Of a stretch of 17,205 bases of DNA, positions 1 through 6,762 are shown piece by piece. The notes under the pieces were generated by a model. The model was not told the DNA's origin and made no database searches. It worked only from the letters and a program-made list of their open reading frames with translations. This stretch comes from Sutterella parvirubra YIT 11816. Its GTDB lineage: Bacteria > Pseudomonadota > Gammaproteobacteria > Burkholderiales > Burkholderiaceae_F. Each line of letters opens with the position of its first letter. The first letter of the stretch is position 1. A program made the translations under genes and the position numbers. The stretch spans positions 19,648 to 36,852 of the forward strand of contig NZ_JH604985.1 in NCBI RefSeq assembly GCF_000250875.1, read 5' to 3'.

Positions 1-704
1 CGGTAGCCGATGCCGCGCACCGTTTCGATGAAGTCTTCGGCGGCGGTGCCCGCGAGCGCCTTCCGGAGCCTCAGCATGTGCACGTCGACCGTGCGTTCGT
101 CGACGAAGGCGCTCTGCCAAACGGCCGAGAGCAGCTGCGCGCGCGTGAAGACGCGACCGGGCTTCGTCGCGAAGATGTAGAGGAGCTTGAATTCCTTGGC
201 GGAGAGCTTCAGAGGCACGCCGTCGGCGGTCGCCTCGAACCTCGCCTCGTTCATGACGAGGGGGCCGCAGCGCACGACCACCTCGGCTTCGTCGACGCCG
301 GGAACCTCGACCGTCTTGGGGGCGCTTCCGGCGTGCTCGTGGCGGCGCAGAACCGCACGCACGCGCGCGACCAATTCGCGCGGGAGGAAGGGCTTCACGA
401 CGTAGTCGTCCGCACCCGCGTCCAACCCCGCCACGCGGTCGACTTCGTCGCCTCGGGCCGTCAGCATGATGACGGGAAGCGCCGCCGTCGCGCGGTCGGC
501 GCGAAGGCTTCGGAGCCACGTCAGTCCCGAATCGTCCGGCAGCATCATGTCGAGGAGCACCAGGTCGGGCATTGAGGCCGCGACCGCTTCGCGGGCCTCC
601 GCGATGGTCGTGGCGCGCACGGTGGTGAAGCCTTCGGTTTCGCAGACGAAGGCCACCAGCTCGCGGATGGCCATTTCGTCCTCAACGATGAGAAGCGTCG
701 TCAT
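1..704 (-). CDS. phoB: PhoB-type response regulator, OmpR/PhoB family (3' end outside window)
   Basis: Transcriptional regulator of a two-component system, most likely PhoB of the phosphate-starvation response. The 234 visible codons start MTTLLIVEDE. The receiver domain has the acidic pair E8/D9, phospho-acceptor D52 in LLDMMLPDDSG, the Thr of MLTAR, and the Lys of DDYVVKPF. A winged-helix DNA-binding domain follows, reaching TVDVHMLRLRK and ending at the window edge in TVRGIGYR, so only a few residues should be missing. The start at 704 is the natural N-terminus of the receiver domain, although no good Shine-Dalgarno precedes it. The PhoB assignment, rather than another OmpR-family member, rests on receiver similarity and above all on the Pho-box promoter at 784-839, since phoB is classically autoregulated. 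A kinase gene (phoR) would be expected just beyond position 1. Confidence 0.85.
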   Translation of the reverse strand, partial: MTTLLIVEDEMAIRELVAFVCETEGFTTVRATTIAEAREAVAASMPDLVLLDMMLPDDSGLTWLRSLRADRATAALPVIMLTARGDEVDRVAGLDAGADDYVVKPFLPRELVARVRAVLRRHEHAGSAPKTVEVPGVDEAEVVVRCGPLVMNEARFEATADGVPLKLSAKEFKLLYIFATKPGRVFTRAQLLSAVWQSAFVDERTVDVHMLRLRKALAGTAAEDFIETVRGIGY

Positions 705-783
705 AGTCGGGGTTGCGGGTTGGGTCGGTTGGAAGGAACCGCTTCGGAGACGCCGTTGCGGTCCGGTCGGTCACATTCTAGAG

Positions 784-839
784 AGTATCGCCCGCGCGGA
801 TGACAGCACGATGACATCCGGGCGACGGGAGGATGACGG
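784..839 (-). promoter_or_regulatory. Pho-box promoter of the phoB-like gene
   Basis: On the minus strand, positions 817-800 read ATGTCAT CGTG CTGTCAT, against the known Pho-box pattern of two CTGTCAT units 11 bp apart. Two weaker units, CCGTCAT (839-833) and CCGTCGC (828-822), continue the same 11-bp phase upstream, giving four GTC steps at 837, 826, 815 and 804. A -10-like GATACT (789-784) begins 10 nt after the box, where a PhoB-dependent promoter lacking a -35 would have it. Transcription would start near 777, leaving a leader of about 70 nt before the ATG at 704. Confidence 0.8.
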
Positions 840-871
840 GACCCGCGCGGCGTGCGCGGCCCCCGGACGCG

Positions 872-907
872 AAAAAGCCGCCCAACCTTGCGGAAGAAGC
901 GGCTTTT
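872..907 (-). terminator. Intrinsic terminator of tRNA-Pro
   Basis: AAAAGCCGC (873-881) pairs with GCGGCTTTT (899-907). On the minus strand the hairpin ends in five T residues (876-872), 19 nt beyond the CCA end of tRNA-Pro. The arms also carry T residues on the plus strand, so it could act in both directions. Confidence 0.8.
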
Positions 908-925
908 CGGCGGAATGTGGACCTC

Positions 926-1003
<78 letters not shown>

Positions 1004-1016
1004 CGAGGAAGAGCGA

Positions 1017-1045
1017 AGTTTATCGGGTGAGCGCGAAAAAAGCAA
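1017..1045 (-). promoter_or_regulatory. Promoter of tRNA-Pro
   Basis: Minus strand: -35 TTGCTT (1045-1040), 17-nt spacer, -10 TAAACT (1022-1017). Transcription would begin close to 1010, a few bases before the mature tRNA end at 1002. The same TTGCTT -35 hexamer precedes the tRNA-Val pair. It sits in the 54-nt gap after the ihfA stop. Confidence 0.65.
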
Positions 1046-1056
1046 ATCCCGGCGGC

Positions 1057-1425
1057 TTACTCGGCCGCGGCGGCGCCTTCGGCTTCGGCGGCGCGGCGGT
1101 TCATGAGGTTTTCCGTCACGCGGGCGTTCAGCGTCCCCGACGGGCGGAAGAGCACGACGCGGCGCGCGGCGATCATCATCTGCTCGCCCGTCTGCATGTT
1201 GCGGCCCGGGCGGGCGTTCTTCTCACGCACGCAGAACTTCCCGAGGCCGGCCAACTTGATCGAGCCGCCCTGCGCGAGCTGTTCGACGAGGATGCGGAAG
1301 AAGCTCTCGACATAGGTCTTCGCCTGCACGCGGTCGATCGAAAACTCTTCGGCGATCGCATCGGCGAGCATCGCCTTGTTGAGGGTCGAGCCCATGAGGG
1401 CTTCGTTGTTGTCGTTCTGGGTCAT
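1057..1425 (-). CDS. ihfA: Integration host factor subunit alpha
   Basis: DNA-bending protein of the HU/IHF family; with IHF-beta it forms a heterodimer used in nucleoid structure, recombination and promoter architecture. The 122-residue product has the family body from about residue 13: helical N-terminus, then IKLAGLGKF (usually GFGNF), and the beta-arm RPGRN at 72-76 with Pro73 as the residue that intercalates in DNA. The C-terminus RAAEAEGAAAAE is a low-complexity tail. The N-terminus is about 10 residues longer than usual; Met11 (ATG at 1395) is an alternative start that gives a normal length. Neither start has a convincing Shine-Dalgarno. The position immediately after pheT is the classical place of ihfA and favours alpha over HU. 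Confidence 0.9.
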   Translation of the reverse strand: MTQNDNNEALMGSTLNKAMLADAIAEEFSIDRVQAKTYVESFFRILVEQLAQGGSIKLAGLGKFCVREKNARPGRNMQTGEQMMIAARRVVLFRPSGTLNARVTENLMNRRAAEAEGAAAAE

Positions 1426-1656
1426 GACCTGGCGGAGAAATTCTCGGGAGGTGGTAAACGAAAGTTCGCCATTCTATAGCCTTTTCAGGGACTTTCGCCA
1501 CTTTTTCAAGAAACGCGGACCTCAACGGCGTACCCCCGGCCGGGAGCCCGCACACGGATCCCGCGTCAACGCACCCTCTTCTCGCGCGATCTCGCACGAT
1601 CTCACGCCAAACGCGCACGAACGGCACGAAAGTCATCCGTACACCCCTCCTCCGGC

Positions 1657-1690
1657 AAAAAGCCCCTCCCCGTTTTCCGGAGAAGGGCTT
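1657..1690 (-). terminator. Terminator of pheS-pheT
   Basis: Minus strand: AAGCCC and CTCC arms pair with GGGCTT and GGAG across a two-base bulge, followed by TTTTT (1661-1657). It lies about 60 nt beyond the pheT stop and ends the pheST transcript before ihfA. Confidence 0.7.
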
Positions 1691-1712
1691 CGTGCGGATG
1701 CGGGAACCTACA

Positions 1713-1732
1713 CCCGTCCCCGAAGGGACGGG
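1713..1732 (-). other. UUCG-tetraloop hairpin just after pheT
   Basis: On the minus strand CCCGTCCC - TTCG - GGGACGGG is a perfect 8-bp hairpin closed by a TTCG tetraloop, 18 nt after the pheT stop codon. No T run follows, so it is more likely an RNA-stabilising 3' hairpin than a terminator; the terminator comes after it. Confidence 0.6.
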
Positions 1733-1750
1733 CGGGGGCGTCCTTTCCGT

Positions 1751-4159
1751 TTAGGCGCGCAGCGTGGCGCCTTCGCGTTCGAGCACGTCGAGGACGGCGC
1801 GGACGGCCGCGTCGGCTTCGAGGTCGGACACCGGTTCCTCACCCTTCGCCGTGAGCTCCAGCGTGAAGGCGAGCGACTTCTGCGCGGCGTCCTTCGGACG
1901 GTAGAGGTCGAAGAGACGGAAGTCCGTCATCGACGAGAGGCGCGGGTCGGCGCCGTGCGCTTCGTAGACGGCGTCGACGAGGCGGCCCGTTTCCGTTTCC
2001 GGCGCCGTCACGACCGCGATGTCGCGGCGCACCGACTGGTGCTTGGAGACGGCGGCGTAGACCGGAACCGAGGTCGTCAAGAGCGCGTCGACGTCGAGTT
2101 CGAAGACCACCGGGGCCTTCGGGAGTTCGTACGCCTGAACGGTGCGCGGATGAAGTTCGCCGATCATGCCGACTTTCTTTTCGCCGATGTAGACGGCGGC
2201 CGAGCGGCCCGGATGCAGGCCCGGGAACGTTTCGCGCACGAAGCGGGGCTTCAGGGGCGCGCAGAGGCGCTCCACGTCGCCCTTCACGTCGAAGAAGTCG
2301 ACCGGACGCGCGGCGATGCCCCACTGGGCGTCGGCGGCGTCGCCGTACGCCAGACCCGCGACGTGACGCGGCTGACGCACGCCCTTCACCGTCCAGGGGC
2401 CGTCGCCCACGGCGGCGTCCGGGCAGAAGACGCGGCCCAACTCAAAGACGCGCACGCGTTCGGCGCGGCGGTTGAGGTTGTACTTGAGGATGTCGACCAA
2501 GCCGCCGATCAGCTGCGTGCGCATGACCGAGAGGTGCGAGGCGATCGGGTTGAGCAACCGGATCGGCGCGTCGTTCCCGGCGAAGTCCTTTTCCCAGGCT
2601 TCCGGCACGAACGAGAAGTTGATGAGCTCCTGATAGCCCAGCACCGCCATTTCGCGGCGAAGGTCGTGGGGGCTCCTCGTCGCTTCCTTCTCGGCGCGCA
2701 TTTCGATGCGCTGCATCGGGGGACGGTCCGGCATCTTTTCGTAGCCGTAGAGACGGGCCACTTCTTCGATGAGGTCCTCTTCGATTTCGATGTCGAAGCG
2801 GTACGCGGGGGGCGTCACCGTGAAGGCTTCTTCGGTGCGCGTGTAGACGAAGCCGAGACGGCGGAAGGTTTCCTCCATCACGTCCGCCGGGATCGGCATG
2901 CCGATCACCTTGCGGCAGCGTTCGATCCGCATCGTGACGGGACGGCGTTCGGGGAGGTTGATGATCTGGTCGTCGACCGGGCCCACGCGCGTTTCTTCCG
3001 TGCCGCAGATGTCGAGGACGAGCTTCGTCACGTATTCGATGTGCTCGGCGTTGGTCGAAAAGTCGACGCCGCGCTCGAAGCGGTGCGCCGCGTCGGTCGA
3101 GAAGTTGAGCTTCCTGCAGCGACCCTGAATGGCGGCCTGGTGCCAGAAGGCGGCCTCGATGAAGATCGAGGTCGTCTCGTCCGTGCAGGCGGTGTCGTCG
3201 CCGCCCATGATGCCGGCGAGGCACGAGGGCTTGTCGCCGTCGCAGACGACGCCGTACCAACCGTCGATCGCCTTCGTCTGGCCGTTCAGAAGCGTCACGC
3301 TTTCGCCTTCACGGCCCCAGCGGACGGTGATCGACTTCGAGGTGATGCGCTCGAGGTCGAAGAAGTGCGTCGGGCGACCGAGCTCGAGCATGACGTAGTT
3401 CGAGATGTCGACCAGGGCCGAGATCGAACGCTGACCGGCGCGCTCCAGGCGGTCGCGCATCCACTGCGGCGTCTTCGCCTTGGGGTTCAACCCGCGGATC
3501 ACGCGGCCCGCGAAGCGGCCGCAGAGGTCCGGCGCCTCAACCTTCACCGGCAGCACGCACTCGCACGTGGGTGCGACGACGGGCATTTCGGGGAGCGTCA
3601 AGGGCGCGCCGGTGACGGCGTGGAGGTCGCGCGCGACGCCCACGACCGAGAGCGCGTCGCCGCGGTTGGGCGTGAGCTTGATCTCGATCTTCGCGTCGTC
3701 GAGGTGCGCGTACTCGCGGATGTTCATGCCGACGGGGGCGTCTTCGGGGAGGAGCCAAAGGCCGGAATGGTCTTCGGTGATCCCGAGTTCGCGCGCCGAG
3801 CAGAGCATCCCCATCGAGACTTCGCCGCGCAGCTTCGACTTCTTGATCTGGAAGTTGCCGGGGAGGACCGCGCCGATCATCGCGCAGGGGACCTTGACGC
3901 CGGCGGCGACGTTCGGGGCGCCGCAGACGATCTGCAGGAGTTCGCCCGTGCCCGCGTCGACTTCGCAGACGTGCAGGTGGTCGGAATTCTCATGGTCGCG
4001 GCAGGTGACGACCTGCGCGACGACGACCCCTTCGAAGGGCGGCGCGATCGTCGTCACCTCTTCGACTTCGAGGCCCGCCATCGTCAGCGCTTCGGCGAGC
4101 GCCTCGGTATTCATCTGCGGGTTGCAGTAAGCCCGCAGCCAGGATTCGGAAAACAGCAT
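1751..4159 (-). CDS. pheT: Phenylalanyl-tRNA synthetase beta subunit
   Basis: Beta chain of the alpha2-beta2 enzyme that charges tRNA-Phe; it carries editing and tRNA-binding parts. At 802 residues it has full family length. It begins MLFSESWLRAY, followed by an EMAP/OB-type tRNA-binding domain (about 40-150, with CGAPN and GMLCS), then the B3/B4 editing and B5 domains and the catalytic-like core. A ferredoxin-fold anticodon-binding domain ends the protein (from about 708; KHQSVRRDIAVV and the C-terminal half). The start at 4159 has a GAAGG Shine-Dalgarno about 9 nt upstream, in the 21-nt gap after pheS, so the two are cotranscribed and probably translated in step. Confidence 0.98.
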   Translation of the reverse strand: MLFSESWLRAYCNPQMNTEALAEALTMAGLEVEEVTTIAPPFEGVVVAQVVTCRDHENSDHLHVCEVDAGTGELLQIVCGAPNVAAGVKVPCAMIGAVLPGNFQIKKSKLRGEVSMGMLCSARELGITEDHSGLWLLPEDAPVGMNIREYAHLDDAKIEIKLTPNRGDALSVVGVARDLHAVTGAPLTLPEMPVVAPTCECVLPVKVEAPDLCGRFAGRVIRGLNPKAKTPQWMRDRLERAGQRSISALVDISNYVMLELGRPTHFFDLERITSKSITVRWGREGESVTLLNGQTKAIDGWYGVVCDGDKPSCLAGIMGGDDTACTDETTSIFIEAAFWHQAAIQGRCRKLNFSTDAAHRFERGVDFSTNAEHIEYVTKLVLDICGTEETRVGPVDDQIINLPERRPVTMRIERCRKVIGMPIPADVMEETFRRLGFVYTRTEEAFTVTPPAYRFDIEIEEDLIEEVARLYGYEKMPDRPPMQRIEMRAEKEATRSPHDLRREMAVLGYQELINFSFVPEAWEKDFAGNDAPIRLLNPIASHLSVMRTQLIGGLVDILKYNLNRRAERVRVFELGRVFCPDAAVGDGPWTVKGVRQPRHVAGLAYGDAADAQWGIAARPVDFFDVKGDVERLCAPLKPRFVRETFPGLHPGRSAAVYIGEKKVGMIGELHPRTVQAYELPKAPVVFELDVDALLTTSVPVYAAVSKHQSVRRDIAVVTAPETETGRLVDAVYEAHGADPRLSSMTDFRLFDLYRPKDAAQKSLAFTLELTAKGEEPVSDLEADAAVRAVLDVLEREGATLRA

Positions 4160-4180
4160 GTTCAGGTACCTTCGGGCTGA

Positions 4181-5197
4181 TTAGTTGAACTGGCGGAGGA
4201 AGCGCAGGTCGCCTTCGAAGAAGAGGCGCAGGTCGTCGATGCCGTAGCGGAGCATCGTCAGGCGCTCGAGGCCGGAGCCGAACGCGAAGCCGATGTGCTT
4301 TTCGGGGTCGAGCCCGAAGTTGCGCACGACGTTGGGGTGCACTTCGCCCGCGCCCGAGATTTCGAGCCAGCGGCCCTTGCGCGGACCGCTCGTGAACATC
4401 ATGTCGACTTCAACCGAGGGTTCCGTGAAGGGGAAGTAGGAGGGACGGAAGCGGACGACGAGATCATCCGTTTCGAAGAAGGCGCGCAGGAAGTTGCTGT
4501 AGACGCCCTTCAAGTCCGTGAAGCTCACGTCGTCGCCGATCCAGAGGCCTTCGACCTGGTGGAACATCGGCGAGTGCGTGGCGTCGCTGTCGACGCGGTA
4601 GGTGCGCCCCGGGGCGATCACCTTGATCGGGGCCCCGTGCGTGCGGGCGTAGCGGACCTGCATCGGCGAGGTGTGCGGGCGCAGCGGCAGCGCGCGGCCC
4701 TCTTCGTCCTCGCGGTCGACGTAGAACGTGTCCTGCATCGAGCGGGCCGGATGGTTGGGCGGGTTGTTCAGCGCCGTGAAGCTGAACCAGTCGCTTTCGA
4801 TTTCCGGACCGTCCGCGACGTCGAAGCCGATCGAGCGGAAGATCTCTTCAACGCGCATCCAGGTGCGCATCACCGGGTGGATGCCGCCCTCGGAACGGTA
4901 GCGGCCCGGGAGTGTCACGTCGATCGCTTCGTCGGCCAACTTCTTCGCGAGTTCGGCTTCGGCAAAGGCGTTGCGGCGTTCGTTCAGCGCCGCTTCGATT
5001 TCAGCCTTGGCGCGGTTGATTTCCTGACCGCGGGCACGGCGCTCTTCGGGGGGAAGCCCGCCCAGCGCCTTCATGAGCATCGTGATCTGCCCGGTCTTAC
5101 CGATGTAGCGGGCCTTGGCGTCCTCGAGGGCCGCGGGCTGCGCCGCGTCGGCGAAGTCCCTGCGCGCGGACGCAATGAGTTCCGAAAGATCTTGCAT
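4181..5197 (-). CDS. pheS: Phenylalanyl-tRNA synthetase alpha subunit
   Basis: Catalytic chain of PheRS (class II), forming Phe-AMP and transferring Phe to tRNA-Phe. The 338 residues match the family. An N-terminal coiled coil (about 1-90, including the conserved GKTGQIT stretch) docks the tRNA. The class II core then shows motif 2 in [21 protein letters not shown] and motif 3 in the [17 protein letters not shown] stretch near the C-terminus. The start at 5197 follows only a weak GGA, and a GC-rich hairpin (5213-5235) stands just upstream. It forms a two-gene unit with pheT, separated from rplT by a strong terminator, so it probably has its own promoter near 5324. Confidence 0.98.
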   Translation of the reverse strand: MQDLSELIASARRDFADAAQPAALEDAKARYIGKTGQITMLMKALGGLPPEERRARGQEINRAKAEIEAALNERRNAFAEAELAKKLADEAIDVTLPGRYRSEGGIHPVMRTWMRVEEIFRSIGFDVADGPEIESDWFSFTALNNPPNHPARSMQDTFYVDREDEEGRALPLRPHTSPMQVRYARTHGAPIKVIAPGRTYRVDSDATHSPMFHQVEGLWIGDDVSFTDLKGVYSNFLRAFFETDDLVVRFRPSYFPFTEPSVEVDMMFTSGPRKGRWLEISGAGEVHPNVVRNFGLDPEKHIGFAFGSGLERLTMLRYGIDDLRLFFEGDLRFLRQFN

Positions 5198-5212
5198 AGT
5201 GAATTCCGGTGC

Positions 5213-5235
5213 GCCCGCGCGGCATCGGCGCGGGC
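5213..5235 (-). other. Hairpin in the pheS 5' leader
   Basis: GCCCGCGC (5213-5220) pairs perfectly with GCGCGGGC (5228-5235) over a 7-nt loop. The base of the stem is 15 nt from the pheS start codon, at or next to the ribosome binding region, and no T run follows. It may limit initiation, but this is inference. Confidence 0.5.
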
Positions 5236-5323
5236 TCGTTCTGGTCGATCCGGCGGTCGGCCCCTCCGGAGCCGTGGTCCCACCGGTGCGCGCGGTTCAA
5301 AGTTTTTCCGCGCGAATTTTTTA

Positions 5324-5351
5324 ATTGTATCGAAAGCGGAGCATCCGCTTT
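5324..5351 (-). promoter_or_regulatory. Putative pheST promoter with an 8-bp palindrome
   Basis: Minus strand -10 TACAAT (5329-5324), with an AT-rich stretch after it. An inverted repeat TCCGCTTT/AAAGCGGA with a 3-nt centre (5333-5351) lies in the space between the expected -35 and the -10. No good -35 is visible, so either a repressor or an activator site is possible. The leader to the pheS ATG would be about 120 nt. Confidence 0.4.
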
Positions 5352-5397
5352 TGCCGCGAAGGCCATCCGCCTGCGGTGTTTTCACCGAGCGCGGACG

Positions 5398-5432
5398 AAA
5401 AAAGACCCGGAGGCCGAAACCATCCGGGTCTT
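5398..5432 (-). terminator. Terminator after rplT
   Basis: A perfect 10-bp stem, AAGACCCGGA (5402-5411) with TCCGGGTCTT (5423-5432), is followed on the minus strand by six T residues. It begins 22 nt after the rplT stop and closes the thrS-infC-rpmI-rplT unit. Confidence 0.9.
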
Positions 5433-5454
5433 CTCAATCCGTGTCGCGGACCGA

Positions 5455-5805
5455 TCAGGCAGCCTTGACCTGGGCGACGAGGGCGGCGAAGCCTTCCTTG
5501 TCGAACACGGCCATGTCGGCGAGGACCTTGCGGTCGAGGGCGATGCCGGCCTTCTTGAGGCCGTTCATGAACACGGAGTACGTCATGCCGTTGGCACGGG
5601 TGCCGGCGTTGATACGCGCAATCCACAGACGGCGGAACACGCGCTTCTTGTTGCGGCGGTCGCGGTAGGCGTACTGGCCCGCGCGCATGACGGCCTGCTT
5701 GGCAACGCGGTAGACGTTGTTGCGGCGCAGACGGAAACCCTTCGAGAGGGCGAAAATCTTCTTATGACGGGCACGAGCCGTAACACCACGCTTAACTCGG
5801 GGCAT
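5455..5805 (-). CDS. rplT: 50S ribosomal protein L20
   Basis: Early-assembly protein of the large subunit that binds 23S rRNA; in enterobacteria it also represses its own operon. The 116 residues have normal length and the basic N-terminal extension typical of L20 ([17 protein letters not shown]), followed by the conserved [10 protein letters not shown] segment. A strong GGAGG Shine-Dalgarno lies in the 18-nt gap after rpmI, so the two genes form a tight pair. Confidence 0.98.
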   Translation of the reverse strand: MPRVKRGVTARARHKKIFALSKGFRLRRNNVYRVAKQAVMRAGQYAYRDRRNKKRVFRRLWIARINAGTRANGMTYSVFMNGLKKAGIALDRKVLADMAVFDKEGFAALVAQVKAA

Positions 5806-5823
5806 CTCTAAACCTCCAAACGA

Positions 5824-6021
5824 TTAGGCGTACGGCAGCATGCGGCGCACGCTGGCCATATCCGACTCATGAATGCTGACCATGCCGCGCAGCTGGCGCT
5901 TGTTCTTGGTCGTACGCTTCGTGAGAATGTGACGCTTCGTGGCGTGGGCGCGCTTGATCGAGCCGCTGGCACGCGGCTTGAACCGCTTGGCGGCGGCGCG
6001 CTTCGTCTTCATCTTCGGCAT
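5824..6021 (-). CDS. rpmI: 50S ribosomal protein L35
   Basis: Small basic large-subunit protein of 65 residues, beginning [15 protein letters not shown], the signature L35 start, with [15 protein letters not shown] in the middle. GAGGTAA, about 8 nt before the ATG, is a good ribosome binding site. It follows infC after 193 nt, a gap that contains a long hairpin (6119-6149), and is coupled to rplT. Confidence 0.98.
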   Translation of the reverse strand: MPKMKTKRAAAKRFKPRASGSIKRAHATKRHILTKRTTKNKRQLRGMVSIHESDMASVRRMLPYA

Positions 6022-6114
6022 TTGCCGTTACCTCATTTCTTGTATGTCCCCGGGGCGCCTCCTCCGAAGTTGAGGAGAACTTGTCGGGCCTAGGGGGCAC
6101 TTGTTGTCGCCGGT

Positions 6115-6149
6115 GAAAACGACCGGCCTTCCCGAGGAAGACCGGTCGT
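6115..6149 (-). terminator. Hairpin with short U tract between infC and rpmI
   Basis: ACGACCGG (6119-6126) and CTTCC (6128-6132) pair with GGAAG (6136-6140) and CCGGTCGT (6142-6149), a 13-bp stem with one mismatch and a 3-nt loop. On the minus strand it ends in TTTT then C. It could be a partial terminator lowering rpmI-rplT expression, an RNA processing site, or part of an L20-type autoregulatory leader. Which of these applies cannot be told from sequence alone. Confidence 0.55.
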
Positions 6150-6214
6150 CGAAACCGGAAGCCGCGATTCTATCCCAAAACAAAATGCCGTGGGGCGGAA
6201 TCGGCGCTTCTTTT

Positions 6215-6736
6215 TCAGCGCTTCTTCTTGGGAGCGAGCACCATGATCATCTGGCGGCCTTCGAGCTTGGGCGCGTGCTCGACCTGAGCGATTTCGGCGA
6301 GCTCCTCACGGACGCGGTCCATGAGCTGCATGCCGAACTGCTGGTGAGCCATTTCGCGCCCGCGGAAGCGCAGCGTGATCTTAGCCTTGTCGCCGTCATT
6401 GAGGAACCGCTCGAGGCTGCGAAGCTTCGTCTGGAAGTCGTTCTCGTCCGTCGCCGGGCGGAACTTCACTTCCTTCACCTGGACGATCTTCTGCTTGGCC
6501 TTCGCTTCCTGCGCCTTCTTCTGCTCCTGATAGCGGAACTTGCCGTAGTCCATCAGGCGGCAGACGGGCGGGGTCGCGTTGGGGGCAACCTCGACCAGGT
6601 CGACGTCGGCTTCCTCCGCCATGCGAAGGGCTTCCGACGTGCGGACAATACCGATCTGGGCGCCGTCGACGCCGGTCAGTCGGACCTCAGGTACACGGAT
6701 CTCACCATTGATCCGATGCTTGCGATCTTGTGCTAT
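6215..6736 (-). CDS. infC: Translation initiation factor IF-3, apparent AUA start
   Basis: IF-3 binds the 30S subunit, prevents subunit joining and proofreads start codons. An ATG at 6622 would give only 135 residues and cut away most of the N-terminal domain. The same frame is open upstream and encodes the conserved IF-3 start: [19 protein letters not shown] followed by a [11 protein letters not shown] stretch. GGGAG lies 7 nt before an ATA codon at 6736-6734, giving 173 residues, the usual family length. No ATG, GTG or TTG in frame fits. Non-canonical infC starts (AUU in E. coli) are known to let IF-3 repress its own synthesis, and the same is inferred here. The C-terminal domain is complete ([15 protein letters not shown] to the KKKR tail). 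The gene starts 26 nt after the thrS stop. Confidence 0.92.
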   Translation of the reverse strand: MAQDRKHRINGEIRVPEVRLTGVDGAQIGIVRTSEALRMAEEADVDLVEVAPNATPPVCRLMDYGKFRYQEQKKAQEAKAKQKIVQVKEVKFRPATDENDFQTKLRSLERFLNDGDKAKITLRFRGREMAHQQFGMQLMDRVREELAEIAQVEHAPKLEGRQMIMVLAPKKKR

Positions 6737-6762
6737 GACACTTCTCCCAAAAGTTGCTGGTA

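Larger units (their letters stand above)
1426..1750. other. Intergenic region between pheT and ihfA
   Basis: A stretch of 325 bases with no convincing gene. It holds two hairpins after pheT (1713-1732 and 1657-1690), a 10-bp imperfect tandem repeat (units like GCGCGATCTC, about 1583-1602), and a possible ihfA -10 (TAGAAT, minus, 1476-1471) about 45 nt upstream of the ATG. No good -35 stands at the right distance from that -10, so the promoter call is weak. Confidence 0.4.

Noticed and set aside
1223..1636. Minus-strand frame of 137 codons starting MTFVPFVRVW after the pheT terminator
   Set aside because: It has a GGAGG-like sequence upstream, but it overlaps ihfA out of frame for about 200 bases and has no known domain. 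The first 50 codons are not clearly better than chance.
1376..4180. Plus-strand open frame of 934 codons opposite pheT
   Set aside because: It is antisense to an unmistakable pheT. Its product is a His/Arg/Asp/Val-rich string of the kind made by the complement of high-GC coding sequence, with no domain.
5071..5385. Phe-containing frames upstream of pheS as a pheM-like leader peptide
   Set aside because: Only two or three scattered Phe codons occur, in frames that run on into pheS. No terminator with a T run lies before pheS, so classical attenuation is not supported.
4295..5668. Plus-strand open frame of 457 codons opposite pheS and the rplT end
   Set aside because: It crosses two genes and a terminator on the other strand and has no recognisable domain.
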